Positions 1-8,579 of a stretch of DNA of 64,000 bases are shown here, one piece after another. Numbering within the stretch: position 1 is the first letter of the stretch; each line of letters starts with the position of its first letter. Made by a program: the position numbers and the translations under genes. The stretch is from UBA6522 sp963664945 (GTDB taxonomy: Bacteria > Pseudomonadota > Gammaproteobacteria > Steroidobacterales > Rariloculaceae): contig OY761822.1 in the NCBI GenBank assembly GCA_963664945.1, forward strand, positions 1,178,001 to 1,242,000, given 5' to 3'. A model generated the notes under the pieces. It ran no database searches, was not told where the DNA came from, and saw only the letters and a program-made list of their open reading frames with translations.

Positions 1-95
1 GGGCAGGCCGTTACCGAATCCTCTACAGCGTTTCCAATGCCAGGTTGATTGTCCTGGTTCTGAAAATCGGGCATCGCAAGGGCATTTTCAGATAG
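1..95 (+). CDS. RelE/ParE-type toxin, C-terminal part (5' end off window)
   Basis: Reading codons from position 3 gives about 30 residues ending at a TAG at 93-95. The peptide contains YRILYSV, then LIVLVLKIGHRKGIF. This matches the last strands of RelE/ParE mRNA-interferase or gyrase-poison toxins, where a 'YRVIY...VLVVRVGHR' pattern is typical. The start and any antitoxin lie outside the window. It runs convergent to moaE. The assignment rests on a short C-terminal stretch only, so RelE and ParE cannot be separated. Confidence 0.6.
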   Translation, partial: AGRYRILYSVSNARLIVLVLKIGHRKGIFR

Positions 96-99
96 ACCC

Positions 100-151
100 G
101 CGCCGCGGGAATTCGCGACAGTGGCTTTGCGACCGCGAATTCCCGCGGCGC
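100..151. terminator. Perfect 18-bp inverted repeat between convergent genes
   Basis: Positions 100-117 and 134-151 are exact reverse complements (GCGCCGCGGGAATTCGCG) around a 16-nt loop. The hairpin sits just after the toxin stop and before the 3' end of moaE, so it could end transcription from both sides. There is no clear T tract, and a REP-like mRNA-stabilising role is equally possible. Confidence 0.5.
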
Positions 152-188
152 AGGCTTCAGGGGAATTCCCCGCTCTGGAATCGGCGAG

Positions 189-638
189 TCAGCGCTTCTT
201 TCCCGTGATGCAGTTGATCCAGCCCGAGTCGCCGTCGGCGTAGTGCTCCTTCTTCCAGATGGGCAGGCGGCTCTTGAGCTCATCGATCACGTAGCGGCAA
301 CCGTCGAACGCGGCGCCCCTGTGCGCGGCGCTGACCCCCACCCACACGGCGCAGTCGCCAATCTGCAGGTGACCCACGCGGTGGGCGGCGGCGACCTTCA
401 GCAGATTGAACCGCTCCAGCGCTTCGGCCAGTACGCGTTCGCCTTCCGATACGGCGATGGGGCCGTAGGCTTCATACTCCAGTGATTCAACCGCTCGCCC
501 CTCGTTGTGATTGCGCACCCAGCCCTGGAACGCTGCGAACGCCCCGGCGCGGTCGTTCTCCAAGTCGCGTTTCAGGGCATCGACGTCGATGCCCTGGTCG
601 GTGATCTCAAAGTCGGCATTGTCGGCGAACATATCCAT
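189..638 (-). CDS. moaE: Molybdopterin synthase catalytic subunit MoaE
   Basis: MoaE is the large subunit of molybdopterin synthase. It moves sulfur from the MoaD C-terminal thiocarboxylate into cyclic pyranopterin monophosphate to make molybdopterin. The 149-residue length fits the family. Visible family signatures are the early GAFAAFQGWVRNHNEG segment, the HRVG..IGDCAVWVGV core and the LPIWKKEHYADG segment, which carries the conserved lysines near the active site. It is the last gene of a moaA-moaC-moaD-moaE operon, 45 nt after moaD. Identification is secure. Confidence 0.95.
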   Translation of the reverse strand: MDMFADNADFEITDQGIDVDALKRDLENDRAGAFAAFQGWVRNHNEGRAVESLEYEAYGPIAVSEGERVLAEALERFNLLKVAAAHRVGHLQIGDCAVWVGVSAAHRGAAFDGCRYVIDELKSRLPIWKKEHYADGDSGWINCITGKKR

Positions 639-683
639 CTCTTTCTCTAGCAGCCATCGCCCCGGCGAGCGGAGCGAAAACTG

Positions 684-983
684 CTAGCCCCCGGCCACGG
701 GCGGGAAGAACAGCACCACGTCGCCTTCGGACAAGGCCCGGTCCCAACCGGCGAGTTCGTCGTTGATCGCCACCTTGCAATGGGCGATGGGGTCCTCAAG
801 GCCGTGCCGGTCGGCAACCTCCGCGAAAAGTTCCGCCGCGGTAGTGGCCCGTGTCGTCAGCGACTCGGCGGCCGTCCCCGCCTGCTCGCGAAAAACCGCG
901 AAGTAACGCGCCGTGACATCGATCATCGGGCCGTGATTCGCCATCGCGTCGCCACTCGGCAAAAGGCCATCATTCATCGGCAT
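684..983 (-). CDS. moaD: Molybdopterin synthase sulfur-carrier subunit MoaD
   Basis: Ubiquitin-fold sulfur carrier that donates sulfur as a C-terminal thiocarboxylate to molybdopterin synthase. The protein ends in the diagnostic Gly-Gly (FFPPVAGG), and VVLFFPP is the conserved last strand. With the ATG at 983 it is 99 residues and overlaps the end of moaC by 14 nt. The ATG at 926 (MIDVTARYFAVF) would give 80 residues, the usual MoaD length. No strong ribosome site decides between them, so the first 19 residues may not be translated. Confidence in function is high, in the start moderate. Confidence 0.92.
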   Translation of the reverse strand: MPMNDGLLPSGDAMANHGPMIDVTARYFAVFREQAGTAAESLTTRATTAAELFAEVADRHGLEDPIAHCKVAINDELAGWDRALSEGDVVLFFPPVAGG

Positions 984-1440
984 TGAAATCGGACTTGCCG
1001 CCCGACTTTGCCACCAGCCTGACGTCCCGGATGCGGATGCCGTGAGACAGCGACTTGCACATGTCGTAGACGGTCAATGCCGCTGCGGCAGCGCCGGTCA
1101 GGGCTTCCATCTCCACGCCGGTCTTGTGGGTGGCGCGCACCGAACAGTCGATGACCAACTCACCTGATTCGTTCCAGTCCACCTCGATCGAGCAGTCCTC
1201 CAGCGGTATCGGGTGGCAGAACGGGATCAGGTGGTGGGTCTGCTTCGCCGCCAGCACGCCGGCCACGATCGCGGTGTCGACGACCGGCCCCTTCTTCGTC
1301 TGCAACGGATCGCCATCGCCGCCCGACACGTCCCGGGGGAAGGTCACCACCGCGCGGGCACGGGCGATTCGCGTGGTCACTGCCTTGTCGCCCACATCGA
1401 CCATGGAGGGGCGGTTGCCCGGTCCTACGTGGGTCAGCAT
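970..1440 (-). CDS. moaC: Cyclic pyranopterin monophosphate synthase MoaC
   Basis: MoaC turns 3',8-cyclo-GTP, the product of MoaA, into cyclic pyranopterin monophosphate, the second step of molybdenum cofactor synthesis. The 156-residue protein shows the family's PSMVDVGDKAVTTRIA start, the TKKGPVVDTAIVAGV helix, LIPFCHPIPL with its conserved histidine, and GVEMEALTGAAAAALTVYDM. The ATG follows the moaA stop with no gap, so the two are translationally coupled. Identification is secure. Confidence 0.96.
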   Translation of the reverse strand: MLTHVGPGNRPSMVDVGDKAVTTRIARARAVVTFPRDVSGGDGDPLQTKKGPVVDTAIVAGVLAAKQTHHLIPFCHPIPLEDCSIEVDWNESGELVIDCSVRATHKTGVEMEALTGAAAAALTVYDMCKSLSHGIRIRDVRLVAKSGGKSDFNADE

Positions 1441-2493
1441 TCAGCCGCCCATCCGGTACATTTCGACCCGGGCTTCCCCGGGCTGGCCCTCGCGGCCCCG
1501 GCGCTCGCTGTATCGGTCCGTGCGTCCGCGCCAGACGCTCTGCAGAAGCCCGATCAGGTCGGCGTCGCTGGCGCCGGCGCGCAGCGCTTCCCGCAGGGAG
1601 GCGCCGAGCTTTGCGAACAGGCAGGTATAGACCGTTCCATCCGCCGAAAGCCGGGCGCGGTGGCAATCGCCGCAGAACGGTTCGCTGACCGATGAAATGA
1701 AGCCGACCTCCCCCTGTCCATCCTCGAACGCATAACGCCGTGCAACTTCCCCGCGATAGTTCGGTTTCACCGGCGCCAGCGGCCAGCGCCCCGAAATGCG
1801 TTCCAGGAGCGTCTTCGACGTGACCACCTCGTCCATGCGCCAGCCGTTCAGGGTGCCCACGTCCATGTATTCGATGAAACGCACGATGATGCCGGTGCCG
1901 CGAAAATGCTCCAGCAGGTCCAGCGCCGTGTGTTCGTTCCTGCCCTTCTGGATGACGACGTTCAGCTTGATGGGGGCAAGACCCGCCCCCTGCGCCGCGT
2001 CGATTCCTTCCAGCACCTGCACGACGCCGCCCCGGTCGCCGTTCATCGTCCTGAACACGCCTTCGTCCAGGCTGTCCAGACTCACGGTGATGCGCTTCAG
2101 GCCGGCTTCCCGCAACGCCTGGGCATGCGCCCTCAGTCGCGAGCCGTTGGTGGTCAGCGCCAGGTCCGTGAGGCCGGGAAGGCTGCTCAGGCCGCTGACG
2201 ATCTCGATCGCGTCCCGGCGCAGCAGCGGTTCGCCACCGGTAAGTCGAATCTTGGTGACACCGAGTTGCATGAACAGCCCGGCGACCCGCTTGATTTCGC
2301 CGGGTGTAAGCCAATGCCGGCGGGGCAGGAACTCGTAGCCTTCCCCGTAGACATCCGCGGGCATGCAGTACGGGCAGCGGTAGTTGCAGCGGTCGATCAC
2401 CGAGATGCGCAGGTCGCGCAGGGGCCGGCCCCAAGTGTCCGCCACCCGGCCTGACGATTGCCACTGCGCTACCTTGCCGCTCATGGGGAGCAT
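1441..2493 (-). CDS. moaA: GTP 3',8-cyclase MoaA (radical SAM)
   Basis: Radical-SAM enzyme that cyclises GTP in the first step of molybdenum cofactor synthesis. The SAM-cluster motif CNYRCPYC is at residues 36-43 and is followed by the conserved LTGGEPLLR. The second, C-terminal Fe-S cluster cysteines are visible as CGDCHRARLS and TCLF. The protein ends in Gly-Gly, the tail that in MoaA enzymes reaches into the active site. The length of 350 residues is typical. It is the first gene of the moaACDE operon and divergent from higBA. Confidence 0.96.
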   Translation of the reverse strand: MLPMSGKVAQWQSSGRVADTWGRPLRDLRISVIDRCNYRCPYCMPADVYGEGYEFLPRRHWLTPGEIKRVAGLFMQLGVTKIRLTGGEPLLRRDAIEIVSGLSSLPGLTDLALTTNGSRLRAHAQALREAGLKRITVSLDSLDEGVFRTMNGDRGGVVQVLEGIDAAQGAGLAPIKLNVVIQKGRNEHTALDLLEHFRGTGIIVRFIEYMDVGTLNGWRMDEVVTSKTLLERISGRWPLAPVKPNYRGEVARRYAFEDGQGEVGFISSVSEPFCGDCHRARLSADGTVYTCLFAKLGASLREALRAGASDADLIGLLQSVWRGRTDRYSERRGREGQPGEARVEMYRMGG

Positions 2494-2635
2494 TTTAGCG
2501 CAATCCCCCTTCCTGGAAGGGCGCTAGTGTCGAGTCAAGACTATGAGGGGGCGTGAGAGTCGCGGTGAAAACCGGTGGAGTGTTGAGTTTCCTGGCGGAT
2601 CGGCGTGTTTTGGATCGGGACCCTGTGCATCCATT

Positions 2636-2703
2636 CCGATAACGTGCATGGGCAACACTATCGGAGGGCGCGCCTACGGTTTGCTCCGGCGCAATAGGCG
2701 CGC
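2636..2703. promoter_or_regulatory. Two hairpins in the moaA / higB divergent intergenic region
   Basis: This lies within the 259-bp gap between moaA and higB. CCGATA at 2636-2641 pairs with TATCGG at 2659-2664. GCGCGCCTA at 2668-2676 pairs perfectly with TAGGCGCGC at 2695-2703. On the moaA side the hairpins would lie in a leader about 140-210 nt upstream of the start. Moco-sensing RNAs occur upstream of moaA in some proteobacteria, but I could not match that consensus. They may simply be repeats or a terminator. Confidence 0.3.
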
Positions 2704-2752
2704 ACCCGCTTGTTGTTTTGTTACCTGAGTAGTGATAGGTTACAGCTAAAGC

Positions 2753-3031
2753 ATGATTGTTGGGTTTCGTCACCGGGGTCTCCGGCGATTGTTCGAGAAC
2801 GGAGATCGCAGGCGGATTTCTCCACAGATCATTGCCAAGGTTGAGCGGGTTCTCGCTCGTCTCGATGTAGCCGCCGGGCCTTCAGACATGAACCTTCCGG
2901 GCTTTGGACTCCACCCATTGAAAGGGGATCTGGCTGGACATTGGTCAGTAACGGTATCCGGCAACTGGCGTATCGTGTTTCGCTTCGACGGACCCGACGT
3001 CAGGGACGTGGAATTGATTGACTATCACTAG
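2753..3031 (+). CDS. higB: HigB-like type II toxin (RelE superfamily)
   Basis: Ribosome-dependent mRNA interferase of a toxin-antitoxin pair in which the toxin gene comes first, as in higBA. The 92 residues begin IVGFRHRGLRRLFENGD, and contain a central LDVAA..MNLPG.GLHPLKGDLAG.WSV segment and the terminal NWRIVFRF....VELIDYH, all characteristic of HigB/GraT proteins. The antitoxin gene starts 12 nt after its stop. Assignment is by motif resemblance. Confidence 0.9.
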   Translation: MIVGFRHRGLRRLFENGDRRRISPQIIAKVERVLARLDVAAGPSDMNLPGFGLHPLKGDLAGHWSVTVSGNWRIVFRFDGPDVRDVELIDYH

Positions 3032-3043
3032 GAGGAACCAGTT

Positions 3044-3334
3044 GTGTCCATGAAGAATCTGCCTCATCCGGGTCTTTCGGTTCGCCACGACTGTCTTGAG
3101 CCCCTGGGACTCAGCGTGTCCGAGGCGGCGCGCAAGCTCGGGGTCAGCCGCAAGCAGCTTTCGGACATTGTCAATTGCCGTGCGGGAATCTCTCCGGAGA
3201 TGGCCATCCGTCTGGACATGGCGTTCGGGGGTGGCGCAGAAACCTGGTACCGGCTTCAATCGGCCTATGCGCTGGCTCAGGCAATGAAGCGGGCCGACCG
3301 GATCAGCGTCGAGCGGGTGTCGCCAGTGACATGA
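3044..3334 (+). CDS. higA: HigA-like antitoxin (Xre helix-turn-helix)
   Basis: DNA-binding antitoxin that should neutralise the preceding HigB and repress the operon. The 96 residues carry a helix-turn-helix around residues 25-65 (LSVSEAARKLGVSRKQLSDI then AGISPEMAIRLDMAFG), which is the HigA/VapI-type XRE domain. A GGAGG-like ribosome site lies just upstream, overlapping the toxin end. The gene ends 7 nt before the convergent cfa stop. Confidence 0.9.
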   Translation: MSMKNLPHPGLSVRHDCLEPLGLSVSEAARKLGVSRKQLSDIVNCRAGISPEMAIRLDMAFGGGAETWYRLQSAYALAQAMKRADRISVERVSPVT

Positions 3335-3341
3335 CTGGTGC

Positions 3342-4466
3342 CTAGCGGGCATGCTCCGGCGTGTAGCCATCCCGCACGCCGTCGGCGGACAACACGAGCT
3401 GCCAGAGCTGATTTCCCCGGGCCCGGAACCCGCCTGCGGAGATGAGCAGGTAGTAGGTCCACATGCGGTAGAAGCGCTCGTCGTAGTTGGCCTTGAGTTC
3501 GTCCCAGGCCGATACGAAGTTGTCGTGCCAGCACATCAGAGTGCGGTCATAGTCCTGGGGAAAGTTGTGCCAGTCCTCCAGCAGCAGGATGTCCTCCGCG
3601 GCAGCGGTGACCTGTTTCGCCGACGGCAGCTGGCCGTTCGGGAAGATGTACTTGTGGATCCAGGCGTCGGTCTTGGGGAGGCTGCGTACGCTGCCGATGG
3701 TGTGCAGCAGAAACAAGGCGTCCGGCTTGAGACACCGGCGCACGACTTCCATGTACGCGCGGTAATTCTTGTAGCCGACGTGTTCGAACATGCCGATGGA
3801 GTAGATCCGGTCGAATCGCTCATCGAGTTCGCGGTAGTCCCGCAGGCGGATCTCGATGGGCAGGCCCGCGCAACGGGCCTGCGCCGTCTCGCACTGGTCG
3901 CGGGAGACAGTGATTCCCACGCCGCCGACGCCGTACTTCCCGGCGAAATAGTGCAGCGCACCTCCCCAGCCGCAGCCGATATCCAGCACCTTCATCCCCG
4001 GCTCGAACTGCAGCTTGCGCGCGATCAGGTCGAGTTTGTGTTCCTGGGCCTCGTCCAGGGTTTCGGCGCGCCGCCAATAGCCGCAACTGTAGATCATGCG
4101 CTTGTCGAGCATCGCCCGGAACAGGTCGTTACCCAGATCGTAGTGGCGCTCGGCGACCTGGAAGGCGCGCCTGCGTCGCTGGAGGTTCATGAGCCGCGCC
4201 TGCAGCGTGAATAGAAGGTCGCGGACCGGCCGAACGCGCCGATGAAACCCGGCGCGATAGGCACGGCAGATCATTTCGGGGAGCTGTTCGCAGTCCCACC
4301 AACCGTCCATGTAGCTTTCGCCGATGCCTAGCTGGCCCTGGGCGAATATCCGGGAATAGAGCCCTTCGTTGTGGACCTGTACGTCCCATGGGCGGTCGCC
4401 GTTGATCCGAATATCGGCGACAGCCAACAGCGCTTCCAGTCGTTTTCGATACCGCCGCGAACTCAC
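3342..4466 (-). CDS. cfa: Cyclopropane-fatty-acyl-phospholipid synthase
   Basis: SAM-dependent enzyme that methylenates the double bond of unsaturated membrane phospholipid chains. This hardens membranes in stationary phase or acid. The 374 residues include the family's YMDGWWDCEQL, HYDLGNDLF and SCGYW segments, the SAM-binding VLDIGCGWGG near residue 160, and GMFEHVGYKNY, all standard for Cfa/CMAS enzymes. It stands alone, convergent with higA. A closely related mycolic-type methyltransferase is the only alternative. Confidence 0.93.
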   Translation of the reverse strand: MSSRRYRKRLEALLAVADIRINGDRPWDVQVHNEGLYSRIFAQGQLGIGESYMDGWWDCEQLPEMICRAYRAGFHRRVRPVRDLLFTLQARLMNLQRRRRAFQVAERHYDLGNDLFRAMLDKRMIYSCGYWRRAETLDEAQEHKLDLIARKLQFEPGMKVLDIGCGWGGALHYFAGKYGVGGVGITVSRDQCETAQARCAGLPIEIRLRDYRELDERFDRIYSIGMFEHVGYKNYRAYMEVVRRCLKPDALFLLHTIGSVRSLPKTDAWIHKYIFPNGQLPSAKQVTAAAEDILLLEDWHNFPQDYDRTLMCWHDNFVSAWDELKANYDERFYRMWTYYLLISAGGFRARGNQLWQLVLSADGVRDGYTPEHAR

Positions 4467-4779
4467 GTCAGGGTCGTTTCATTGTGGCCGCCGGAATCTT
4501 ATCAGACCAGAAGGCAATCCGGCGACGGTGGGCGGTCCGCCCCAGCAATTCCCGCTAACGACGCTCGCTCATCCATCTTGGCCCGAATAAACGGCGAAAT
4601 TCGCCATTGGGGCGTGATCCTGGAGGCGATTGTCGGGTCTCTCGGCGCCTGGCGGGAATTGCTGGGTCCGCCCAACCAACCGCACCCGCCCGGCAGCGCG
4701 GACCGGAGCCGGCCTGCGCGCCGCATCGGTCGATCTGCGTTTAAGACGAGGCGGTCTTTCGCCCGAAGCCGCGGGACGC
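4467..4779. repeat. Intergenic region with a 15-bp inverted-repeat element
   Basis: This 313-bp gap between cfa and glnS has no credible gene. CCCAGCAATTCCCGC at 4541-4555 is the exact reverse complement of 4652-4666, and imperfect pairing extends on the outer side (GGGCGG-type flanks). This gives a roughly 125-150 bp palindromic element. Downstream, at 4750-4775, a stretch resembles the interior of the repeat copy at 6554-6632 (a GCGGTCTTtCGCCC-like block). It is probably a small non-coding repeat. Confidence 0.45.
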
Positions 4780-6489
4780 CTACCGCCGGCTTCCGGACGC
4801 GGCGGCTTCCCGCAGGGCCTGCCGCTCGATCTTCGCCCAGGAATCGCTCATCGCGATGGTGCGCAGAAAGACCGCTCGCCCGGCCGCGTGAAGGACCGGG
4901 TCCAGCGTGAAATAACCCAGCCGTTCGAACTGGAAGCGCTCCTCTGGCGTTGCATCGGCCAGGCCGGGTTCGAGCGCTGCTTCGAGCACTTCCAGCGAGT
5001 TGGCGTTGAGGAATCGCAGGAAGTCGCCGGGTCCCTGATCCGGGTTGGGCGCCGTGAACAGGCGATCGTACAGCCGCACTTCCCGGCGCAGCGCGTGCCG
5101 GGCCGAGACCCAGTGGATCGTTCCCCTGACCTTGCGCTGTGCCCGCTCCATGCCGCTTCGGGTGAGCGGATCGTAGCTGCAGCGCAATTCAACGACCTCC
5201 CCCGACGCATCCTTGATGACGTCCTCGCACTTGACGATGTAGGCGTAGCGCAGCCGCACTTCGCCGCCGGGCCGCAGGCGGCGGAATTTTCGCGGCGGGT
5301 CTTCCATGAAGTCGTCGCGCTCGATAAAGATTTCCCGCGAAAGCGGCACTTGCCGGCTGCCCATTTCAGGGTTGTTGGGATGGTTCGCCGCGGTCAGCCA
5401 TTCCTCGCCGTCATCCGGGTAGTTCTCGATGACCACCTTCAGCGGCCGCAGCACGCCGAAGCGCCGTGGGGCCGATTCATTGAGATTCTCCCGTACGCAG
5501 GTTTCCAGCGCGCCCAACTCGATCAGGTTGTCCTTCCTGGTCACGCCGATCCTGCCGATGAACTTGCGGATAGCCGCGGCGGGATAGCCGCGCCGGCGCA
5601 TGCCCGATAACGTCGGCATCCGCGGATCGTCCCAGCCCTCCACATGCCCGTCGGCCACCAGCCGGGCGAGCTTGCGCTTGCTCATGATCGTGAACATCAG
5701 GTTGAAGCGCGAGAATTCCGTCTGCTTGGGGCGATTGCGCACCGGCAGGTTGTCCAGGAACCACTCGTAAAGCGGCCGGTGGTCCTCGAATTCCAGGGTG
5801 CAGAAGGAGTGCGTCGTGCCTTCCAGTTCATCCGACAGGGTATGGGCGAAGTCGTACATCGGGTAGATGCACCAGGCGTCCCCGGTGCGCTGGTGGGCGA
5901 CCTTGCGAATGCGGTACAGGGTCGGGTCCCGCAGGTTCATGTTCGGCGACGCCATGTCGATCCTGGCGCGCAGCACATGCTCGCCCTCCTCGAATTCGCC
6001 GCGCCGCATGGCGGAGAACAGCTCGAGGTTCTCGGCGATGGACCGGTCCCGATACGGGCTCTCCCGGCCCGGCTCGGAGTACGTGCCCCGAAAGGCCCTG
6101 ATTTCCTCCGCGCTCAGGCTGTCGACATAGGCCTTGCCCGTCCCGATCAGATGCACGGCGTAGTCATAAAGTTGCTCGAAGTAATCGGAGGCATGCGCCA
6201 AACGGTCCCCCCAGTCAAAACCGAGCCAGCGGACATCCTCCTTGATCGCCTCCACGTACCGGAGTTCTTCCTTCTCCGGATTGGTGTCGTCGAAGCGCAG
6301 GAAGCAGGCGCCGCCGAACTCTTCGGCGATGCCGAAGTCCAGGCAGATGGCCTTGGCGTGCCCGATGTGAAGAAAGCCGTTGGGCTCGGGGGGGAAGCGG
6401 GTCTGCACGCGTCCGCCGTGCTTTCCGGCCGCCACATCGGCGGTGACGAGCTGGCGCAGGAAGTCCTGCGGTCTGTTTTCGGTCTCCAT
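4780..6489 (-). CDS. glnS: Glutaminyl-tRNA synthetase
   Basis: Class I synthetase that charges tRNA-Gln with glutamine. The class I HIGH motif is at residues 41-44 inside PEPNGFLHIGHAK, and MSKRK (the KMSKS equivalent) is near residue 268. The insert with CSYDPLTRSGMERAQRKVRGTIHW, in which the protein begins its C-terminal anticodon-binding barrels, is visible. The length of 569 residues is typical. Presence of GlnRS instead of the GatCAB route fits a gamma- or betaproteobacterium. It is divergent from the TRAP binding-protein gene. Confidence 0.97.
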   Translation of the reverse strand: METENRPQDFLRQLVTADVAAGKHGGRVQTRFPPEPNGFLHIGHAKAICLDFGIAEEFGGACFLRFDDTNPEKEELRYVEAIKEDVRWLGFDWGDRLAHASDYFEQLYDYAVHLIGTGKAYVDSLSAEEIRAFRGTYSEPGRESPYRDRSIAENLELFSAMRRGEFEEGEHVLRARIDMASPNMNLRDPTLYRIRKVAHQRTGDAWCIYPMYDFAHTLSDELEGTTHSFCTLEFEDHRPLYEWFLDNLPVRNRPKQTEFSRFNLMFTIMSKRKLARLVADGHVEGWDDPRMPTLSGMRRRGYPAAAIRKFIGRIGVTRKDNLIELGALETCVRENLNESAPRRFGVLRPLKVVIENYPDDGEEWLTAANHPNNPEMGSRQVPLSREIFIERDDFMEDPPRKFRRLRPGGEVRLRYAYIVKCEDVIKDASGEVVELRCSYDPLTRSGMERAQRKVRGTIHWVSARHALRREVRLYDRLFTAPNPDQGPGDFLRFLNANSLEVLEAALEPGLADATPEERFQFERLGYFTLDPVLHAAGRAVFLRTIAMSDSWAKIERQALREAAASGSRR

Positions 6490-6553
6490 GGGCGCAATTG
6501 TCGTTCAAGCGGGCCATCCTGCACAATCGGGCAAGCACGGCAGCAGCCGGCCA

Positions 6554-6632
6554 GGATGCATCGCCGGTCGATCAGCCGTATTCGGCGGGGCGGTCTTCCG
6601 CCCAATCCGCGGGACTTTTGCCGCGGGCTGCC
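6554..6632. repeat. Partial copy (R1) of the 21-bp-TIR palindromic repeat
   Basis: The right end GGGACTTTTGCCGCGGGCTG at 6611-6630 is a near match to the terminal repeat of the copy at 36311-36474. GGATGCATCGCCGGTCGA at 6554-6571 is the reverse complement of that element's interior, give or take a base. The copy lies just upstream of the TRAP binding-protein start. Confidence 0.6.
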
Positions 6633-6645
6633 TGGGAGTGGCAGA

Positions 6646-7716
6646 ATGAACCTCATGCGCAGGCGTCATTTTCTTGTCGGCGGGGTGGGTGCGCTCGCCG
6701 CGTGCGCCGAAACCCAACAAACCGCCGCCCCGGTGGCCACCGGGGAACAGCACCTGTGGCGCATGGTGACCTCCTGGCCGCCGAACTTTCCCGGCCACGG
6801 AGTGTCGGCCAATCGTTTGGCCGGCCGGTTGGAGGAGCTGTCCGGCGGCCGGCTCCAGGTGGAGGTGTTCGCCGCGGGCGAGCTGGTGCCCGCCTTCGAG
6901 GTGCTCGACGCCGTTTCCCGCGGAACCGTGCAACTGGGCCACTCCGCGCCCATTTACTGGCGCGGCAGCATCCCGGCGGCGCAGCTTTTCGGCAGCGTGC
7001 CGTTCGGCATGCTGGCCGATCAGTTCAACGCCTGGTTGTATTTCGGCGGTGGGCTTGAACTATGGCGTGAAGCCTACGCGGGCCATGGCGTGATTCCGTT
7101 TCCCGCAGGAAATACCGGCGCGCAGATGGGCGGCTGGTTCAACCGCGAGATCAACTCGCTGGCCGACCTCAATGGGCTGAAAATGCGCATTCCGGGCCTG
7201 GGCGGCGAAGTCATGCAGCGTGCCGGCGCACTGCCGGTGAATTTGCCCGGCTCGGAAATCTTTACCGCGTTGCAGACCGGCGCCATCGACGCCACGGAGT
7301 GGGTTGGACCCTACAACGACACCGCTTTCGGCCTGCACCAGGCGGCGCAGTACTACTACCATCCGGGCTGGCAGGAGCCGTCGGGCGCGCTGGAGTGCTT
7401 TGTCTCGGCGCCGGCTTACGAATCGCTCTCCGATGAACTGAAGGGTATTCTGGAAATCGCCTGCATGGCGGAGAACGACTACCTGCTGGCGGAGTTCAAT
7501 ACCCGCAATCACACCTCGCTGAAGACCCTGGTCGAGGAGCACGGGGTGGAACTGCGCCGGTTCCCGGATGACGTGCTCGAGGCGCTGCGCGGCTACAGTC
7601 TTGAGGTCGTGGGGGAACTGGCCGCCACGGACCCCATGAGCGGGCGGGTCTACGAGTCCTACCGGGCGTTCGCCGATGAAGTCAGCGCCTGGCTGAGGAT
7701 TTCCGAGGGTAGCTGA
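6646..7716 (+). CDS. TRAP transporter solute-binding lipoprotein (DctP family)
   Basis: Extracytoplasmic receptor that would deliver an organic or keto acid to a TRAP (DctQM) permease. The ATG at 6646 is chosen because it gives an export signal with twin arginines (RRRHFLVGG) and a lipobox-like LAAC, so the protein may be a Tat-exported lipoprotein. The open frame continues upstream but only antisense to glnS. The body has family features such as ADLNGLKMRIPGLGG, PGSEIFTALQTGAIDATEW and the EWVGPYND segment seen in TakP-like receptors. No permease is adjacent. The DctQM pair at 34.4-36.5 kb is a possible partner, by inference only. Confidence 0.88.
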   Translation: MNLMRRRHFLVGGVGALAACAETQQTAAPVATGEQHLWRMVTSWPPNFPGHGVSANRLAGRLEELSGGRLQVEVFAAGELVPAFEVLDAVSRGTVQLGHSAPIYWRGSIPAAQLFGSVPFGMLADQFNAWLYFGGGLELWREAYAGHGVIPFPAGNTGAQMGGWFNREINSLADLNGLKMRIPGLGGEVMQRAGALPVNLPGSEIFTALQTGAIDATEWVGPYNDTAFGLHQAAQYYYHPGWQEPSGALECFVSAPAYESLSDELKGILEIACMAENDYLLAEFNTRNHTSLKTLVEEHGVELRRFPDDVLEALRGYSLEVVGELAATDPMSGRVYESYRAFADEVSAWLRISEGS

Positions 7717-7862
7717 CCGAGGGCCCTGGCGTTCTATCCGACCGATCCGAATGTATCGATTGGATGGAGCACTGGTTCCCGGCGTGGGCGCCGGCTGCGG
7801 CGGCTGGCGCGCCTCCGGCGCCGTGAGGAAATTGCGCAGCCAGACGAGCGAAACCACGCCGG

Positions 7863-8579
7863 TCAGAAGCGCTGTTCCAGGCTGTAAACGAAGCTGCGGC
7901 ACGCCGGCCGTGCCGGACCGTCCGGATCGTCGGACCAACCCTGGTACTGGGACTGCATCAGCGCATTCAGGCTGGGATCGCGGAAAATTTCATCGGAAAG
8001 CTCGACGAACTCCGGGTCGCGGACGAACCCCTGCGGGTTGACCTGGAAACAGATGACCACGCGGCCCTCCCTGGCTTCGCGAATCGCCTGGCGCGGGTAG
8101 GTGGGGCTGGCCGTGATCTCCTGGAGGAGCGGTTCGGTCATGGCCGTGGGTTCTCCGGTCGGACGGGTGTAGATGGCCGAAGCCGTGGCCGGGTCGGCTT
8201 CGGAACACCACCAGCCCCCAAGGACCTCTTCGGTCCGCCATTCCCCGCCGAGGGTCGAGCGATTCAGGCCGGCGGAAAATTCCCGCTCGGTCCTGGAATC
8301 CGCGAACGTGAGCAAATCGTCGTCCAGTTGCCAGCGGGACAACGGAAACCACGGCCGCCGCACGTCCTCGCTGGGAATGGCCATGCGCGTGGCGCCGTCG
8401 GCGCCGAAATTGAGCACGACCCGTTCGTCGCCCGTCCGCGGGTCACCGTAGAGGATGCAATTCCATACACCCCGATGATCGACGGGTTCGGGATCCTCAG
8501 GTTGCTGGGCCTGGCCAGCGATCCAGGGCGCCAGGCAGACGAGTACGCAAGCAGGGATGAATCGCGCGGTTGCAACTAT
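7863..8579 (-). CDS. Exported protein with a TonB-like C-terminal domain; probable non-ATG start
   Basis: A GTG at 8417 gives 184 residues, but the same frame stays open upstream and encodes a convincing signal peptide (basic start, then ACVLVCLAPWIAGQAQQ). The preceding gene ends GGAGGACCATCAATAG, so a GGAGG site lies 7 nt before an ATA at 8579-8577 that overlaps the TAG stop. I therefore place the start at this ATA, although a sequencing error is possible. The C-terminal half (PTYPRQAIREAREGRVVICF, QVNPQGFVRDPEFV) resembles the TonB/periplasmic energy-transducer fold. Its role is unknown, and it is probably co-translated with the TPR protein. Confidence 0.6.
   Translation of the reverse strand: MVATARFIPACVLVCLAPWIAGQAQQPEDPEPVDHRGVWNCILYGDPRTGDERVVLNFGADGATRMAIPSEDVRRPWFPLSRWQLDDDLLTFADSRTEREFSAGLNRSTLGGEWRTEEVLGGWWCSEADPATASAIYTRPTGEPTAMTEPLLQEITASPTYPRQAIREAREGRVVICFQVNPQGFVRDPEFVELSDEIFRDPSLNALMQSQYQGWSDDPDGPARPACRSFVYSLEQRF

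Noticed and set aside
5644..6645. Upstream extension of the TRAP binding-protein frame
   Set aside because: The extension is antisense to glnS. The ATG at 6646 starts a clear export signal.
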